From assembly GCA_902585365.1 (NCBI GenBank), contig CACIDF010000002.1:60746-124745 (forward strand): a stretch of DNA of 64,000 nt, given 5' to 3'. This document shows, piece by piece, positions 1-8,991 of this stretch. The translations under genes and the position numbers were made by a program. Source of the DNA: an uncultured Pelagibacteraceae bacterium (lineage in GTDB: Bacteria; Pseudomonadota; Alphaproteobacteria; Pelagibacterales; Pelagibacteraceae). The stretch's first letter is position 1. The number at the start of each line of letters is the position of its first letter. Below the pieces are notes generated by a model. That model was not told the origin of the DNA. It saw only the letters and a list, made by a program, of their open reading frames with translations, and ran no database searches.

Positions 1-153
1 TCTTTGTTTCTTACAAAAAGTCACTAATTGCAAAATTTCTTTTGTATTAAAACTGCTAGAGTAATTTCTATATATTATGTTTATTGTCTTATTTAATTTA
101 TAGATTTCATCTTTGTTAAATTTGTTTATATAATAGTAAATAGATTTAAACAT
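1..153 (-). CDS. Partial CDS running off the left edge (51 codons open; N-term MFKSIYYYINKFNKDEIYKLNKTINIIYRNYSSSFNTKEILQLVTFCKKQR); possibly thiamine-phosphate synthase-like
   Basis: Open minus frame from ATG at 153 to the window edge; start abuts the plus-strand yggS start (CATATG). Family guess rests on the weak C-K-K-x-R ending and remembered neighbourhood only. Confidence 0.35.
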   Translation of the reverse strand, partial: MFKSIYYYINKFNKDEIYKLNKTINIIYRNYSSSFNTKEILQLVTFCKKQR

Positions 154-795
154 ATGGAAAACGTAGTAAAAAATTTTAATGTAATAAAGCAAGAAATTAT
201 AGATAAAAAGAATGTTAAATTAGTTGCTGTTAGTAAAACTTTCTCAATTAGCCATATATTGCCCATAATTAACGAAGGTCACACTGATTTTGGTGAAAAC
301 AAAGTACAAGAAGCAATGGAGAAATGGACAAGTATTAAGCAAGACTTTCCAAAGATCAATTTACATTTAATAGGTAAATTGCAAACAAATAAAGTTAAGT
401 TTGTTTTACCTTTATTTGATTATATACATTCCTTAGATAATCTTAAGTTAGCAAGTAAGATAGCAGACGAGCAAATAAAAAAAAATTTTAAGCCCAAAAT
501 TTTTATACAAATTAATATTGGTGAAGAATCTCAAAAAAGTGGGATTGAAATAAGTAATTTAGAAAATTTTTATAAAAGATGCATTGAGGAATTTAAATTA
601 AATATAATTGGGCTAATGTGTATTCCACCATTTGATAAAGATTCTAAAAGTTATTTTATAAAAATGAGAGAATTATCTGAAAATTTAAATTTAAAAGATA
701 TAAGTATGGGCATGTCAGATGATTATATGGAGGCTATAGAACAAGGATCAACATTTATAAGAGTAGGCTCAAAAATATTCGGTGCAAGAGTTTAA
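154..795 (+). CDS. yggS: YggS family pyridoxal phosphate-binding protein (PLPBP)
   Basis: KLVAVSKTFS, DFGENKVQEAMEK, HLIGKLQTNK, MGMSDDYMEAIEQGSTFIRVGSKIFG motifs. Confidence 0.93.
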   Translation: MENVVKNFNVIKQEIIDKKNVKLVAVSKTFSISHILPIINEGHTDFGENKVQEAMEKWTSIKQDFPKINLHLIGKLQTNKVKFVLPLFDYIHSLDNLKLASKIADEQIKKNFKPKIFIQINIGEESQKSGIEISNLENFYKRCIEEFKLNIIGLMCIPPFDKDSKSYFIKMRELSENLNLKDISMGMSDDYMEAIEQGSTFIRVGSKIFGARV

Positions 796-1283
796 TAAAT
801 TTTAATTTTTGAATTTTTATTAATTATTTTTAATAGTATTAATAAATCGTTTTTTTTTAGAGCTATACAACCTTCAGTAGGACTATAATTTTTTGTTAAA
901 TGAATAAAAATTGCACTTCCTTTGAATGGTTTTGTTTTTTTTGTATTATACTCTATAACAATTAAAATATCATAAGTGCTATCTCTTCTATAAAATTTTT
1001 CACCTTTATTTTTTTTATCTAAAACAATTTCTTTATTATATTTCTTATTGTATGGATCATCGCACCAACCCATATTTTTGGTAATCTTTTTAGTTTTTAA
1101 TACTGTTTCTGGTTTATTAACTCTATCTGATCGGTAATAAACCTTACCAACTTTAAAAATTCCAATCGGGGTGCAACTATCTCCCTCAGTTTTTTTTGAT
1201 TTTAAACCTTTTTTACCAATAGAGCATTTGAACTTAAATTCATCAACAATTAAGTATTCTTTATTTTTTAATTTTAATAACAT
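792..1283 (-). CDS. L,D-transpeptidase (YkuD/ErfK) catalytic-domain protein
   Basis: Gly-rich TPIGIFKVGKV and catalytic-type HLTKNYSPTEGCIAL motif. Confidence 0.8.
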   Translation of the reverse strand: MLLKLKNKEYLIVDEFKFKCSIGKKGLKSKKTEGDSCTPIGIFKVGKVYYRSDRVNKPETVLKTKKITKNMGWCDDPYNKKYNKEIVLDKKNKGEKFYRRDSTYDILIVIEYNTKKTKPFKGSAIFIHLTKNYSPTEGCIALKKNDLLILLKIINKNSKIKIY

Positions 1284-1294
1284 ATTATAATCTA

Positions 1295-1895
1295 ATGCAT
1301 TCGCAAAAGTTGCATATTTTAAATATACCAGAATTAGATAAAATTATTATAGAAATCAGAGATTATCTTAATTACGAGATTAATAACTTCACTGAAAAAA
1401 AGGAATTGATAAAAAAAATCGATGAAGACAGCAAATTTTTAGAAAATTCAATAATTATTGTTAATCAGAAAGACTTTTTTTCATTAAAAAACAAAACTAA
1501 TGAAAAACAAATTTATTGTATTACAAAATTTCCAATAAAAATCTCTAATTTATTCGATCAATTAAATGCAAGATTAATACAACAAAATTACTCAGTTCAA
1601 TCAAATATTAATATAAACAAATATATATTAGATATTAATTCTAGAATGTTAAAAAAAATCAGATAAAGAATTAAAATTAACTGAACGAGAAATTGATACT
1701 ATTTTATTTCTTAAAAATGAAAATAAACCAGTTAATGTGGATATTCTTCAAAAAAAGGTTTGGAAATATGGTCAAGATTTAGAAACCCATACAGTTGAGA
1801 CACATATTTATAGATTAAGAAAAAAAATCAAAGACACATTCAACGATGTCTCTTTTATAGAAAGTAAAAAGGATGGATATATAATTAATGAGTAA
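1295..1895 (+). pseudogene. OmpR/PhoB-type winged-helix response-regulator-like protein, interrupted by a +1 nt frameshift at an A8 tract (1651-1658)
   Basis: ORF 1295-1666 stops right after A8. Removing one A restores ...MLKKSDKELKLTEREIDTILFLKNENKPVNVDILQKKVWKYGQDLETHTVETHIYRLRKKIKDTFNDVSFIESKKDGYIINE*, a canonical Trans_reg_C domain. Confidence 0.8.
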
Positions 1896-1995
1896 GAAAA
1901 ATCCTCTTAAGAGAGACCTATTTACCAAAAAATATAAACCTAGAATTATTAAACCAAAAAAAGGAAAAGGTAGTTTTAAAAGAAAAAAAAATTGA
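1888..1995 (+). CDS. arfA: ArfA-like alternative ribosome-rescue factor, 35 aa
   Basis: MSKKNPLKRDLFTKKYKPRIIKPKKGKGSFKRKKN*; the KPKKGKGSFKRK block matches the ArfA signature (KKGKGSYxRK). Start overlaps the end of the upstream winged-helix frame. Confidence 0.75.
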   Translation: MSKKNPLKRDLFTKKYKPRIIKPKKGKGSFKRKKN

Positions 1996-2472
1996 TTAAT
2001 TGTTAGTTGATGGTTTAAATATTAAACAAAGACCATTATTACAAAACCTTTTTCCAGTTTCACTTGGACCATCTGCAAAAACATGTCCATGATGAACACC
2101 GCAATTTGCACAATGATATTCAATTCTTTTCATTCCAAATGAGTAATCAACTTTAGTTTTAAATGCACCAGGTAAAGCCTCCGTAAAAGATGGCCAACCA
2201 GTACCGCTGTCAAACTTAGCAGTAGATGCAAACAATTTTGCACCGCAGTTTGCGCAATGATAAAAACCCTCTCTTTTTTCATTCAAAAGATCACTTGTAA
2301 ACGGCCTTTCTGTTCCTTCATTAAACATTATTTCTTTTTGTTTTTTGGTGAGATTTTCATTTATTACTTTTTTTGTGACAGCTTTTACAAACCTAAAAGG
2401 CATTAAAAAAAAAGATAAAAATGTTATACCAAGCAATTTTATAAAAGTTCTTTTATTTAAATTAGATTTCAT
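1996..2472 (-). CDS. msrB: Peptide-methionine (R)-S-oxide reductase MsrB, with N-terminal signal/anchor
   Basis: EGFYHCANCGAKLF, FDSGTGWPSF, YHCANCGVHHGHVF, GKRFCNNG. Confidence 0.93.
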   Translation of the reverse strand: MKSNLNKRTFIKLLGITFLSFFLMPFRFVKAVTKKVINENLTKKQKEIMFNEGTERPFTSDLLNEKREGFYHCANCGAKLFASTAKFDSGTGWPSFTEALPGAFKTKVDYSFGMKRIEYHCANCGVHHGHVFADGPSETGKRFCNNGLCLIFKPSTNN

Positions 2473-2864
2473 TATTTTATTAATATTATTATAAGGAATA
2501 TCATCTGCACCAGGTTTATCAGTACAGACACAAAATGTGATACTTTGAAGTACTTTTCTTTACCATTGTCTTTAAATTTATTTATCAATGGCATTAAAAA
2601 AAAATTAGAAACAAAAAACAAAATACAAATAGACAGCATTAAGTAAAATTTAAGACTAAAATCACTTAAATAAGCGATCAATAAAACAACAATTAGGCTG
2701 ATACTAAGATTTAGTAAGTAATATAATGGAAATATACCTCTAATAAATTTTCTAGCATATTCTTCGTTTAAAAATCTAAATGTAGATGGTGCAACAACAA
2801 ATGAAAAAAAAAGCATAATCCCCAAAAGTATCGCAGTTAAATATGTAATGCTTTGTTCAATCAT
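2472..2864 (-). CDS. Membrane protein, DUF4149/TMEM205-like
   Basis: Four hydrophobic segments; VVAPSTFRFL near the N-terminus. Confidence 0.55.
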   Translation of the reverse strand: MIEQSITYLTAILLGIMLFFSFVVAPSTFRFLNEEYARKFIRGIFPLYYLLNLSISLIVVLLIAYLSDFSLKFYLMLSICILFFVSNFFLMPLINKFKDNGKEKYFKVSHFVSVLINLVQMIFLIIILIK

Positions 2865-3166
2865 TATAAAACAACTTCAAATCCCTCAAAATTAGGCGCA
2901 CCTAAATAAAGATCTTGATGTTGACCAGCATTCTTATGAGCTAACCTGAAGGCTTCTGATTTAGTCCAATTAATAAAGTCCTCTTTTGAATTCCATATAC
3001 TATGTGATGCATACAAGGTAAATTCTTCATTAGTATTTCCTTTAACTAAATGAAATTCTTTAAAACCTGGCACGCCTTTTAAATGAGTGTCTCTATTTTT
3101 CCAAACACTCTCAAAATCTTGTTCCTTTCCAAGTACAATTTTAAATCTATTCATCGCTATAAACAT
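2864..3166 (-). CDS. Antibiotic biosynthesis monooxygenase (ABM) domain protein
   Basis: MNRFKIVLGKEQDFESVWKNRDTHLKGVPGFKEFHLVKG...W.S.EAFRLAH pattern. Confidence 0.8.
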   Translation of the reverse strand: MFIAMNRFKIVLGKEQDFESVWKNRDTHLKGVPGFKEFHLVKGNTNEEFTLYASHSIWNSKEDFINWTKSEAFRLAHKNAGQHQDLYLGAPNFEGFEVVL

Positions 3167-3276
3167 TGTGACTATATATATTTATTACATATGGTTTTAT
3201 AGCTTAATCAGTGTGACACTCTGTTGCTTAAAAATTATAAATAAATAACCATATTTAAGTTAACGGAAGGAAAACT

Positions 3277-3483
3277 ATGAAAAAATTAGCGTTAATTTTA
3301 TCTTTTGTATTATTTTCGAGTTCTGTCTTTGCAGGTTCATGTCCAATGATGGCAAAAAACCTTGATGCAAAAATTGCAGAAGCTCAAGAATTAAAAGATG
3401 CTGGAATGAAGGCTCACGATAGTGGTGATCACAAAAAATCAGTAGATCTTCTTAATAAAGCATTAGAAATGTTTAAAGGATAA
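3277..3483 (+). CDS. Small exported protein with TPR-like C-terminus
   Basis: Signal peptide MKKLALILSFVLFSSSVFA; clear SD (ggaagga) upstream; SGDHKKSVDLLNKALEMF. Confidence 0.7.
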   Translation: MKKLALILSFVLFSSSVFAGSCPMMAKNLDAKIAEAQELKDAGMKAHDSGDHKKSVDLLNKALEMFKG

Positions 3484-3489
3484 ATTCTT

Positions 3490-3524
3490 TGGGGTTTGGG
3501 GCACCTGGCAACAAAACGCCCCTT
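3490..3524 (+). repeat. Conserved hairpin repeat, copy 1 (terminator-like, GCAA loop)
   Basis: TGGGGTTTGGGGCACCTGGCAACAAAACGCCCCTT; outer stem GGGGC/GCCCC; second copy at 38973-39008. Confidence 0.8.
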
Positions 3525-3525
3525 T

Positions 3526-4347
3526 CTAATCATAATAACCAATCTTCTTTAAATATTTCTTGGACATGATTGGTAATAAAAATGCTTTTGGATTTTTAGG
3601 ATAATTTTCCCATAATAAACCATGTTCTTTTTTTTCAGGTGAATTTAAAAACCCTTCACTATTAGGACTTATGTTGAAAGAAATATGATCCACAGTTGCA
3701 TGACCGCTATAACCAATAATTTGACCTTTCTTTACTTTTTTTTTCTTAATACCACCACAATCTTTATGATCAACTAACCTATTTCGTCTTTGGTTAGGAA
3801 TTTCTATTTGATAAAATTTTCTTACTTTGCAATTACCTTTACCAAATCCAGGCACCAAAGGATTATTTGGTAATAAATGGTAGTACAATACCATATCATT
3901 ATCTATTGTTTTAAATGTTAAAGATAAACCATCATATGGATACCTACATCTTATTTTTTTTCCTGTAGTTGGATGTTTAATGATTTTAGTATTCTTCCCC
4001 TTATGTTTTATTTGTGATGCATTATTAATAAGACATGAATACTCAGAACTATAATCAGTTGCTATAACTAATTCCATATCTTTTACAGCAATGAGAGGAG
4101 TGCCTCTTTTTACCTCTATAGTTGTCCCCATTTTTCCAGAGTAACCTGATTTTTTATTACCTAAGCATACTGCTTTACCTGAAGGTTTATATGAATTAGG
4201 ACTTGCAGTAGAAGTAACTTTTGCTCCATTAAATTTACATGGTAGTTTCTTATAAGTCTTATATTTAATTTTAGTCTCAGCAAACGAATGTGAAGTAAAA
4301 AGAGAAAACATCAAAACAAGAATTATATACAGATAAGGTCTTTTCAT
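3526..4347 (-). CDS. Secreted M23/LytM-like peptidase-domain protein
   Basis: Signal peptide; VLYYHLL...VKKGQIIGYSGHATVDHISFNI. Confidence 0.6.
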   Translation of the reverse strand: MKRPYLYIILVLMFSLFTSHSFAETKIKYKTYKKLPCKFNGAKVTSTASPNSYKPSGKAVCLGNKKSGYSGKMGTTIEVKRGTPLIAVKDMELVIATDYSSEYSCLINNASQIKHKGKNTKIIKHPTTGKKIRCRYPYDGLSLTFKTIDNDMVLYYHLLPNNPLVPGFGKGNCKVRKFYQIEIPNQRRNRLVDHKDCGGIKKKKVKKGQIIGYSGHATVDHISFNISPNSEGFLNSPEKKEHGLLWENYPKNPKAFLLPIMSKKYLKKIGYYD

Positions 4348-4976
4348 TCTAAATTAATTATACTTTCTTTTATTGTTTTTGAAATCAACTTAGCACCCTC
4401 ATAGTTTGGATGAATACCATCACTTTGATTAAGCTTTGGATTTAAAGCCACTTTTTTTAGTAAAAAAGGTATTAAAGTTAAATCATATTCTTCTGCTAAC
4501 TTAGGAAAAATATCATCAAATTTTTTCTTATATGCTAATCCGTTTGTTGGAGACGCCTTCATACCTGCTAAAATAATATTAATATTATTGGTTTTTATAA
4601 TTTCTATAATATTTCTTAGATTACTCTCTGTTTGATCTGGATTAATTCTTCTAAGCATATCATTAGCCCCCAATCCTAAAACAATCAAATCAATATCACC
4701 ACCAGAGGTATATTCGTCAATTCTATCCAATCCATCTTCTGAGGTATCTCCAGAAACACTTCCATTTATTACTTTGATATTATATCCAGCTTCTTTTAGA
4801 TCATTTTCTAATATTATTGAAAGTGTTTGGTCTTCTTTTAAACCATACCCAGACATTAAACTATCTCCGAATAATAGTATCTTATTTACATTCTCTAACT
4901 TATTATTCTCGCTACAACTAATCAAAATCAAGCTGATTAGAAGAGTTTTAAAAAATATTAAAAGTTTATTTTTCAA
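4344..4976 (-). CDS. tesA: Arylesterase/thioesterase TesA-like SGNH hydrolase (TTG start as annotated)
   Basis: ILLFGDSLMSGYGL, VINGSVSGDTSEDGL, VLGLGANDMLR, DGIHPNYEGAKLI. Confidence 0.87.
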   Translation of the reverse strand: MKNKLLIFFKTLLISLILISCSENNKLENVNKILLFGDSLMSGYGLKEDQTLSIILENDLKEAGYNIKVINGSVSGDTSEDGLDRIDEYTSGGDIDLIVLGLGANDMLRRINPDQTESNLRNIIEIIKTNNINIILAGMKASPTNGLAYKKKFDDIFPKLAEEYDLTLIPFLLKKVALNPKLNQSDGIHPNYEGAKLISKTIKESIINLE

Positions 4977-5089
4977 TTTTTATTTTTCTTTTTCTCTCTT
5001 TTAATTTTTCTCTTTTCTTTCAAAGATAACTTAGGTTTTTTCATTACACTCGAATCTTTAAATGATTTTCCACTGTATCTTTTTGACAT
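4973..5089 (-). CDS. Small Lys-rich basic protein, 38 aa
   Basis: MSKRYSGKSFKDSSVMKKPKLSLKEKRKIKREKKKNKN*; stop overlaps the TTG start of tesA. Confidence 0.45.
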   Translation of the reverse strand: MSKRYSGKSFKDSSVMKKPKLSLKEKRKIKREKKKNKN

Positions 5090-5119
5090 ATATTAATTAC
5101 TTCATCTAATTAGAAAACT

Positions 5120-6388
5120 TTAGACTAATAATATTAACTTTAAGTTACTTATAATCAAAAAAAATAAAAAATATGCAAAAATAAGCAAATTATTTTTTTT
5201 ATAGTAAACTTTTTTTAAATCTAGATTAAAAGAGAAAATTGTAAGAAATACTATAAGAATAAAAGGATCAAAATATTTGTGGTAAATTGTATATTGTGGA
5301 TTATTCAAAATAATTAATACCAGGAGTAAAATATTTAAATATTTTTTCGAAATTAATGAACAGATCATTAGAATCGAAAAAAAAGATATAAAATAAAACA
5401 AGTAATTATTGTTAAAGAAATAATTAGATAACTTAAAAAATATACCGCCACCACTATAAGAATAATTATAATTAAAGTTTAATACGCAAATTAAAAAGAT
5501 AATTAGAGAAATTAATATATTTTTAATATCAAAAACATTATTTATTTTAATTATTTTCAAAAAAATAAATGGTACTAAGTAAAAGAAAACAATTGAAAAT
5601 GTTATTAAAATATCATTGAAAAAATTATTAAAAATAATTTTTTCGCTCCCTCCAATTCCTATTGCGGCTGATTTTAATAAAAAATTTACATCGAGAATAA
5701 AAATGTAATAGAAAGCAGGAAAAGCCAGCAATAAATTTATAATAACCAAGTACAAAATTTGTCTTGAGAAAAAGCCGTAATATAAAATGAAATTAATTAA
5801 AAAAAATATTGAAAAAACAGAAAAATTAGGACTTAGATAAGCGCTAAAAGCTAAAACAAAAACATTGTAAATAGCAAATTTAAAATTTTTACTCTCATCA
5901 AATTGTAAAAAGTAATAAATGCTTAGAGTAAACAAAATTAGACCAGATAATCTACTATCTGGCCAAATAGATAAACTTCTAAATGTTGGTGATAAAAAAA
6001 TCAGACTTACTAAAAAAAATAAAATTTTTTTATCTACGCCACTAAATTTTATGCTTAAGCACTTATAAAAGACAAAAGGTAATAGCAAGCATAAATGCAG
6101 ATGGGTTAGCCTTATAAAAACATCAGGTACATTAATTTTTTCAAATAAAGATAAAAATATTATTAAAACTGGCGAATGTCTTGTTGCGAATGTGTCATAT
6201 TCATAAAAAGTTTTTAAAAATTCATCAGCAAATCCCTGACTTGCACTCTTTTGATTAAGATAATCTTTAATAGCACCACCTGTCGAATTTTCACTGAAAA
6301 TAAAACTTATTATCAAAGTCACATAAAGAAAAAGATAAAAAATAGTTTCTTTTCTATACGAATTAATACTTGAAAAAGTTAAAGACAT
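5120..6388 (-). CDS. Polytopic membrane protein, possibly glycosyltransferase-like
   Basis: About 10 hydrophobic segments over 422 aa; no decisive motif. Confidence 0.65.
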   Translation of the reverse strand: MSLTFSSINSYRKETIFYLFLYVTLIISFIFSENSTGGAIKDYLNQKSASQGFADEFLKTFYEYDTFATRHSPVLIIFLSLFEKINVPDVFIRLTHLHLCLLLPFVFYKCLSIKFSGVDKKILFFLVSLIFLSPTFRSLSIWPDSRLSGLILFTLSIYYFLQFDESKNFKFAIYNVFVLAFSAYLSPNFSVFSIFFLINFILYYGFFSRQILYLVIINLLLAFPAFYYIFILDVNFLLKSAAIGIGGSEKIIFNNFFNDILITFSIVFFYLVPFIFLKIIKINNVFDIKNILISLIIFLICVLNFNYNYSYSGGGIFFKLSNYFFNNNYLFYFISFFSILMICSLISKKYLNILLLVLIILNNPQYTIYHKYFDPFILIVFLTIFSFNLDLKKVYYKKNNLLIFAYFLFFLIISNLKLILLV

Positions 6389-6401
6389 ATTTAATCTTAT
6401 T

Positions 6402-7379
6402 TTAAATTTTTATATTCATCTTTTTGTATAAATTATTCGCGCTTAACCATCCATTTTCTAGTCTTGGTCCACCGAACCAATCAGCACAAATTCCTAGTCC
6501 TAGTTTTTTATCCCAGTAACTTTTAGTTTTTAAAGGTTTTGAGTTAGATGAATATTTCCATCCGTGAATATGTGTGAAATATATTTTTTTTATTTTTACT
6601 TTAGTTAATTTTTTAAACTTATTAATCAAAACGTTTGTATAAAACTTTTTTTTATTTCTATAATTATCAGTATGTTTTTTCCCATATTCATAAGTGCTTT
6701 GAAGTACCCATAAATCTTTATTATATTTAAATCTTTTTTTTGAATTTTCGTTTGAAACCCAGCCTAAAATATCATCATTAGTAAAAAAACTACTTACATT
6801 ACTATCAGTTTTATTGGTCATCAATAACACAGTCAGACTTGAATTCATTTTTACTTTATTTGTAAATAGTTTTGTTTTTACAAACTTAGATGCTAGCTTC
6901 TTTACTTGTGGAAATGGAGCTGTAATAATTAAGTTTTTTGCATAAGCGCTAGTGTTATTCTTAAATTTAAGAAACCAACAATCTTTTTTTCTTTGTATCT
7001 CTGACAATTCTGATTGGAATTTACAATTTATACTTTTTAATAAATGTTTACTAATGTCGTTATTACCTCTTACACCTATTAATTTAATGTGTTTTTTGTC
7101 TCTTTTTACTCTTTCATTTAAAAATTCGTGATTGCCTTTCCAATGTTTGATAACTCTTTTTCTAATTAGCTTATTAGTAAAAGATTTAAACTCTTTAGAT
7201 CTCGGAGATAGGTATTGAAGACCATGATCAAAACCTATGTTACCTTTAAACCTTTTAAAAGAGCTTCTCCCACCAACTCCTTTAGCTTTTTCGAAAACTT
7301 TAATTGAATATTTTTTAACCAGCTTGTTAGATATTGTGGCACCTGATATTCCTGATCCTATTACAGCAAAATCAATCAT
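6402..7379 (-). CDS. FAD/NAD(P)-dependent oxidoreductase (renalase-like)
   Basis: DFAVIGSGISGATISNKL, VFEKAKGVGGRSS, LGICADWFGGPRLENGWLSANNL. Confidence 0.85.
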   Translation of the reverse strand: MIDFAVIGSGISGATISNKLVKKYSIKVFEKAKGVGGRSSFKRFKGNIGFDHGLQYLSPRSKEFKSFTNKLIRKRVIKHWKGNHEFLNERVKRDKKHIKLIGVRGNNDISKHLLKSINCKFQSELSEIQRKKDCWFLKFKNNTSAYAKNLIITAPFPQVKKLASKFVKTKLFTNKVKMNSSLTVLLMTNKTDSNVSSFFTNDDILGWVSNENSKKRFKYNKDLWVLQSTYEYGKKHTDNYRNKKKFYTNVLINKFKKLTKVKIKKIYFTHIHGWKYSSNSKPLKTKSYWDKKLGLGICADWFGGPRLENGWLSANNLYKKMNIKI

Positions 7380-7391
7380 TAGGACTAATTA

Positions 7392-8321
7392 TTATATTCT
7401 CGCACCTATTTGTTGAATAACTTTAGAGGACATTTCAGTGCCTTTTTCCAAGCATTCTTTTTGAGATAGACCGTTTACGTGACCATGTAAAAATCCTGCG
7501 GCGAATAAATCTCCAGCACCAGTCAAATCAATTATTTTGAGATTTTTTTGAATGCCACATTCTGTAACTTCATCACCATTAATTGAGATTGCACCTCTTT
7601 CACCCCTAGTGATAACCAATAATTTTTTAAGACCTTTTCCAAAATTAATTACCTCATCAAAGTTTTTAGCATCAATTAAAGACATAATTTCTTGTTCATT
7701 AGCAAATGTTATATCTAATTTATTTTTAACTAAATTTAAAAAATGAGGCTTATGTCTATCAACACAAAATTGATCTGATAAAGACATTGCAACTTTATTT
7801 GCATTAGTTATTGCTTTATCAAAAGCTTTTTTAGGATCTCCTTCATCCCACAGGTATCCTTCCAATAGAATAAGTTCACTTTGTTTTACGGCATTTGTAT
7901 CAACATCATTTTCATTTATTTTTCCCGCTGTTCCAAGAAAAGTACACATTGTTCTCTCAGAGTCTGGTGTTACTAAAATTAAACAAGTACCAGTTGGTAA
8001 AGTTTCTTTTTTTTTAGAATAAAAATATTGAACATTTTCTTTTCTAAGTCCTTCTTCATACTTTCCGCCTAATTCATCATCACTCACTTTACCTATAAAA
8101 CCAACTTTATTTTTGAGCTGTGAAATACCAACTATAGAATTTGCTACAGATCCGCCTGACACAGTTTTTTCAATTTTTAAGTTAGATAATAGTTGCTTAA
8201 ATTCTTTTTCCTCAAAAATGAGCTTCATTGTACTTTTAGTAAGACCATTTTTTTGAATAAAATCATCCTCAACTTTGCAAATCACATCTACAATTGCATT
8301 GCCTATACCTAATATTTTCAT
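7392..8321 (-). CDS. PfkB-family carbohydrate/adenosine kinase; start set at internal MKILGIGNAIVDV rather than ORF start 8429
   Basis: GNAIVDV, SGGSVANSI, DLTGAGDLFAAGFLHG; the extension to 8429 lies inside nth. Confidence 0.88.
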   Translation of the reverse strand: MKILGIGNAIVDVICKVEDDFIQKNGLTKSTMKLIFEEKEFKQLLSNLKIEKTVSGGSVANSIVGISQLKNKVGFIGKVSDDELGGKYEEGLRKENVQYFYSKKKETLPTGTCLILVTPDSERTMCTFLGTAGKINENDVDTNAVKQSELILLEGYLWDEGDPKKAFDKAITNANKVAMSLSDQFCVDRHKPHFLNLVKNKLDITFANEQEIMSLIDAKNFDEVINFGKGLKKLLVITRGERGAISINGDEVTECGIQKNLKIIDLTGAGDLFAAGFLHGHVNGLSQKECLEKGTEMSSKVIQQIGARI

Positions 8322-8322
8322 G

Positions 8323-8991
8323 CTAAGCCTTTTTAGTTTTAATTGGTTTTTTTCTATCAGGATAACAACTCGTGCAAATTTTACAAGAAATACCGTAACA
8401 ATCTCGAGCCTTACAATATTCTCGACCATAAAAAATAATCTGTAAATGAAGTTTGTTCCAAGATTTTTTTGGAAATAAATTCTTTAGATCTTCCTCGGTT
8501 TGAACAACATTTTTACCATTTGTTAACCCCCATCTTTGAGCAAGCCGGTGAATATGAGTATCTACAGGGAAAGCGGGATGACCAAAACCTTGAGACATGA
8601 CCACACTTGCAGTTTTGTGACCTACTCCAGGAAGTTCCTCTAATTGTTCAAAGGTGCTTGGAACTTTACTATTATATTTTTCTACTAACGTTTTAGACAA
8701 GTAATAAATACTTTTTGCTTTTATTCTAAATATTCCTATTCTTCTAATTAACCTTTCAATTTTTTTTCTTCCAAGTTTTACGAAATGAATAGGCTTATAA
8801 TATTTTGGATAAATATCTTTTGTTACATTATTGACATTTACATCTGTACATTGTGCAGACAAAAGAACTGAAATTAATAAAGTAAATACATTTCTACTTT
8901 TAAGAGGGACATTAATGTGTGGGTAAGTCTTATTAAGTATTTTTAATACTATTTCAGCTCTTTTGATTTTGTCAGCATTTTTTGAACTCAT
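8323..8991 (-). CDS. nth: Endonuclease III
   Basis: LLSAQCTDVNVN, LEELPGVGHKTASVV, FPVDTHIHRLAQRWGL, 4-Cys FeS motif CxxxxxxCxxCxxxxC. Confidence 0.95.
   Translation of the reverse strand: MSSKNADKIKRAEIVLKILNKTYPHINVPLKSRNVFTLLISVLLSAQCTDVNVNNVTKDIYPKYYKPIHFVKLGRKKIERLIRRIGIFRIKAKSIYYLSKTLVEKYNSKVPSTFEQLEELPGVGHKTASVVMSQGFGHPAFPVDTHIHRLAQRWGLTNGKNVVQTEEDLKNLFPKKSWNKLHLQIIFYGREYCKARDCYGISCKICTSCYPDRKKPIKTKKA

Noticed and set aside
3190-3252. TATGGTT...AACCATA inverted repeat upstream of the small exported protein
   Set aside because: Seven-bp arms ~50 nt apart in AT-rich DNA are easily found by chance.
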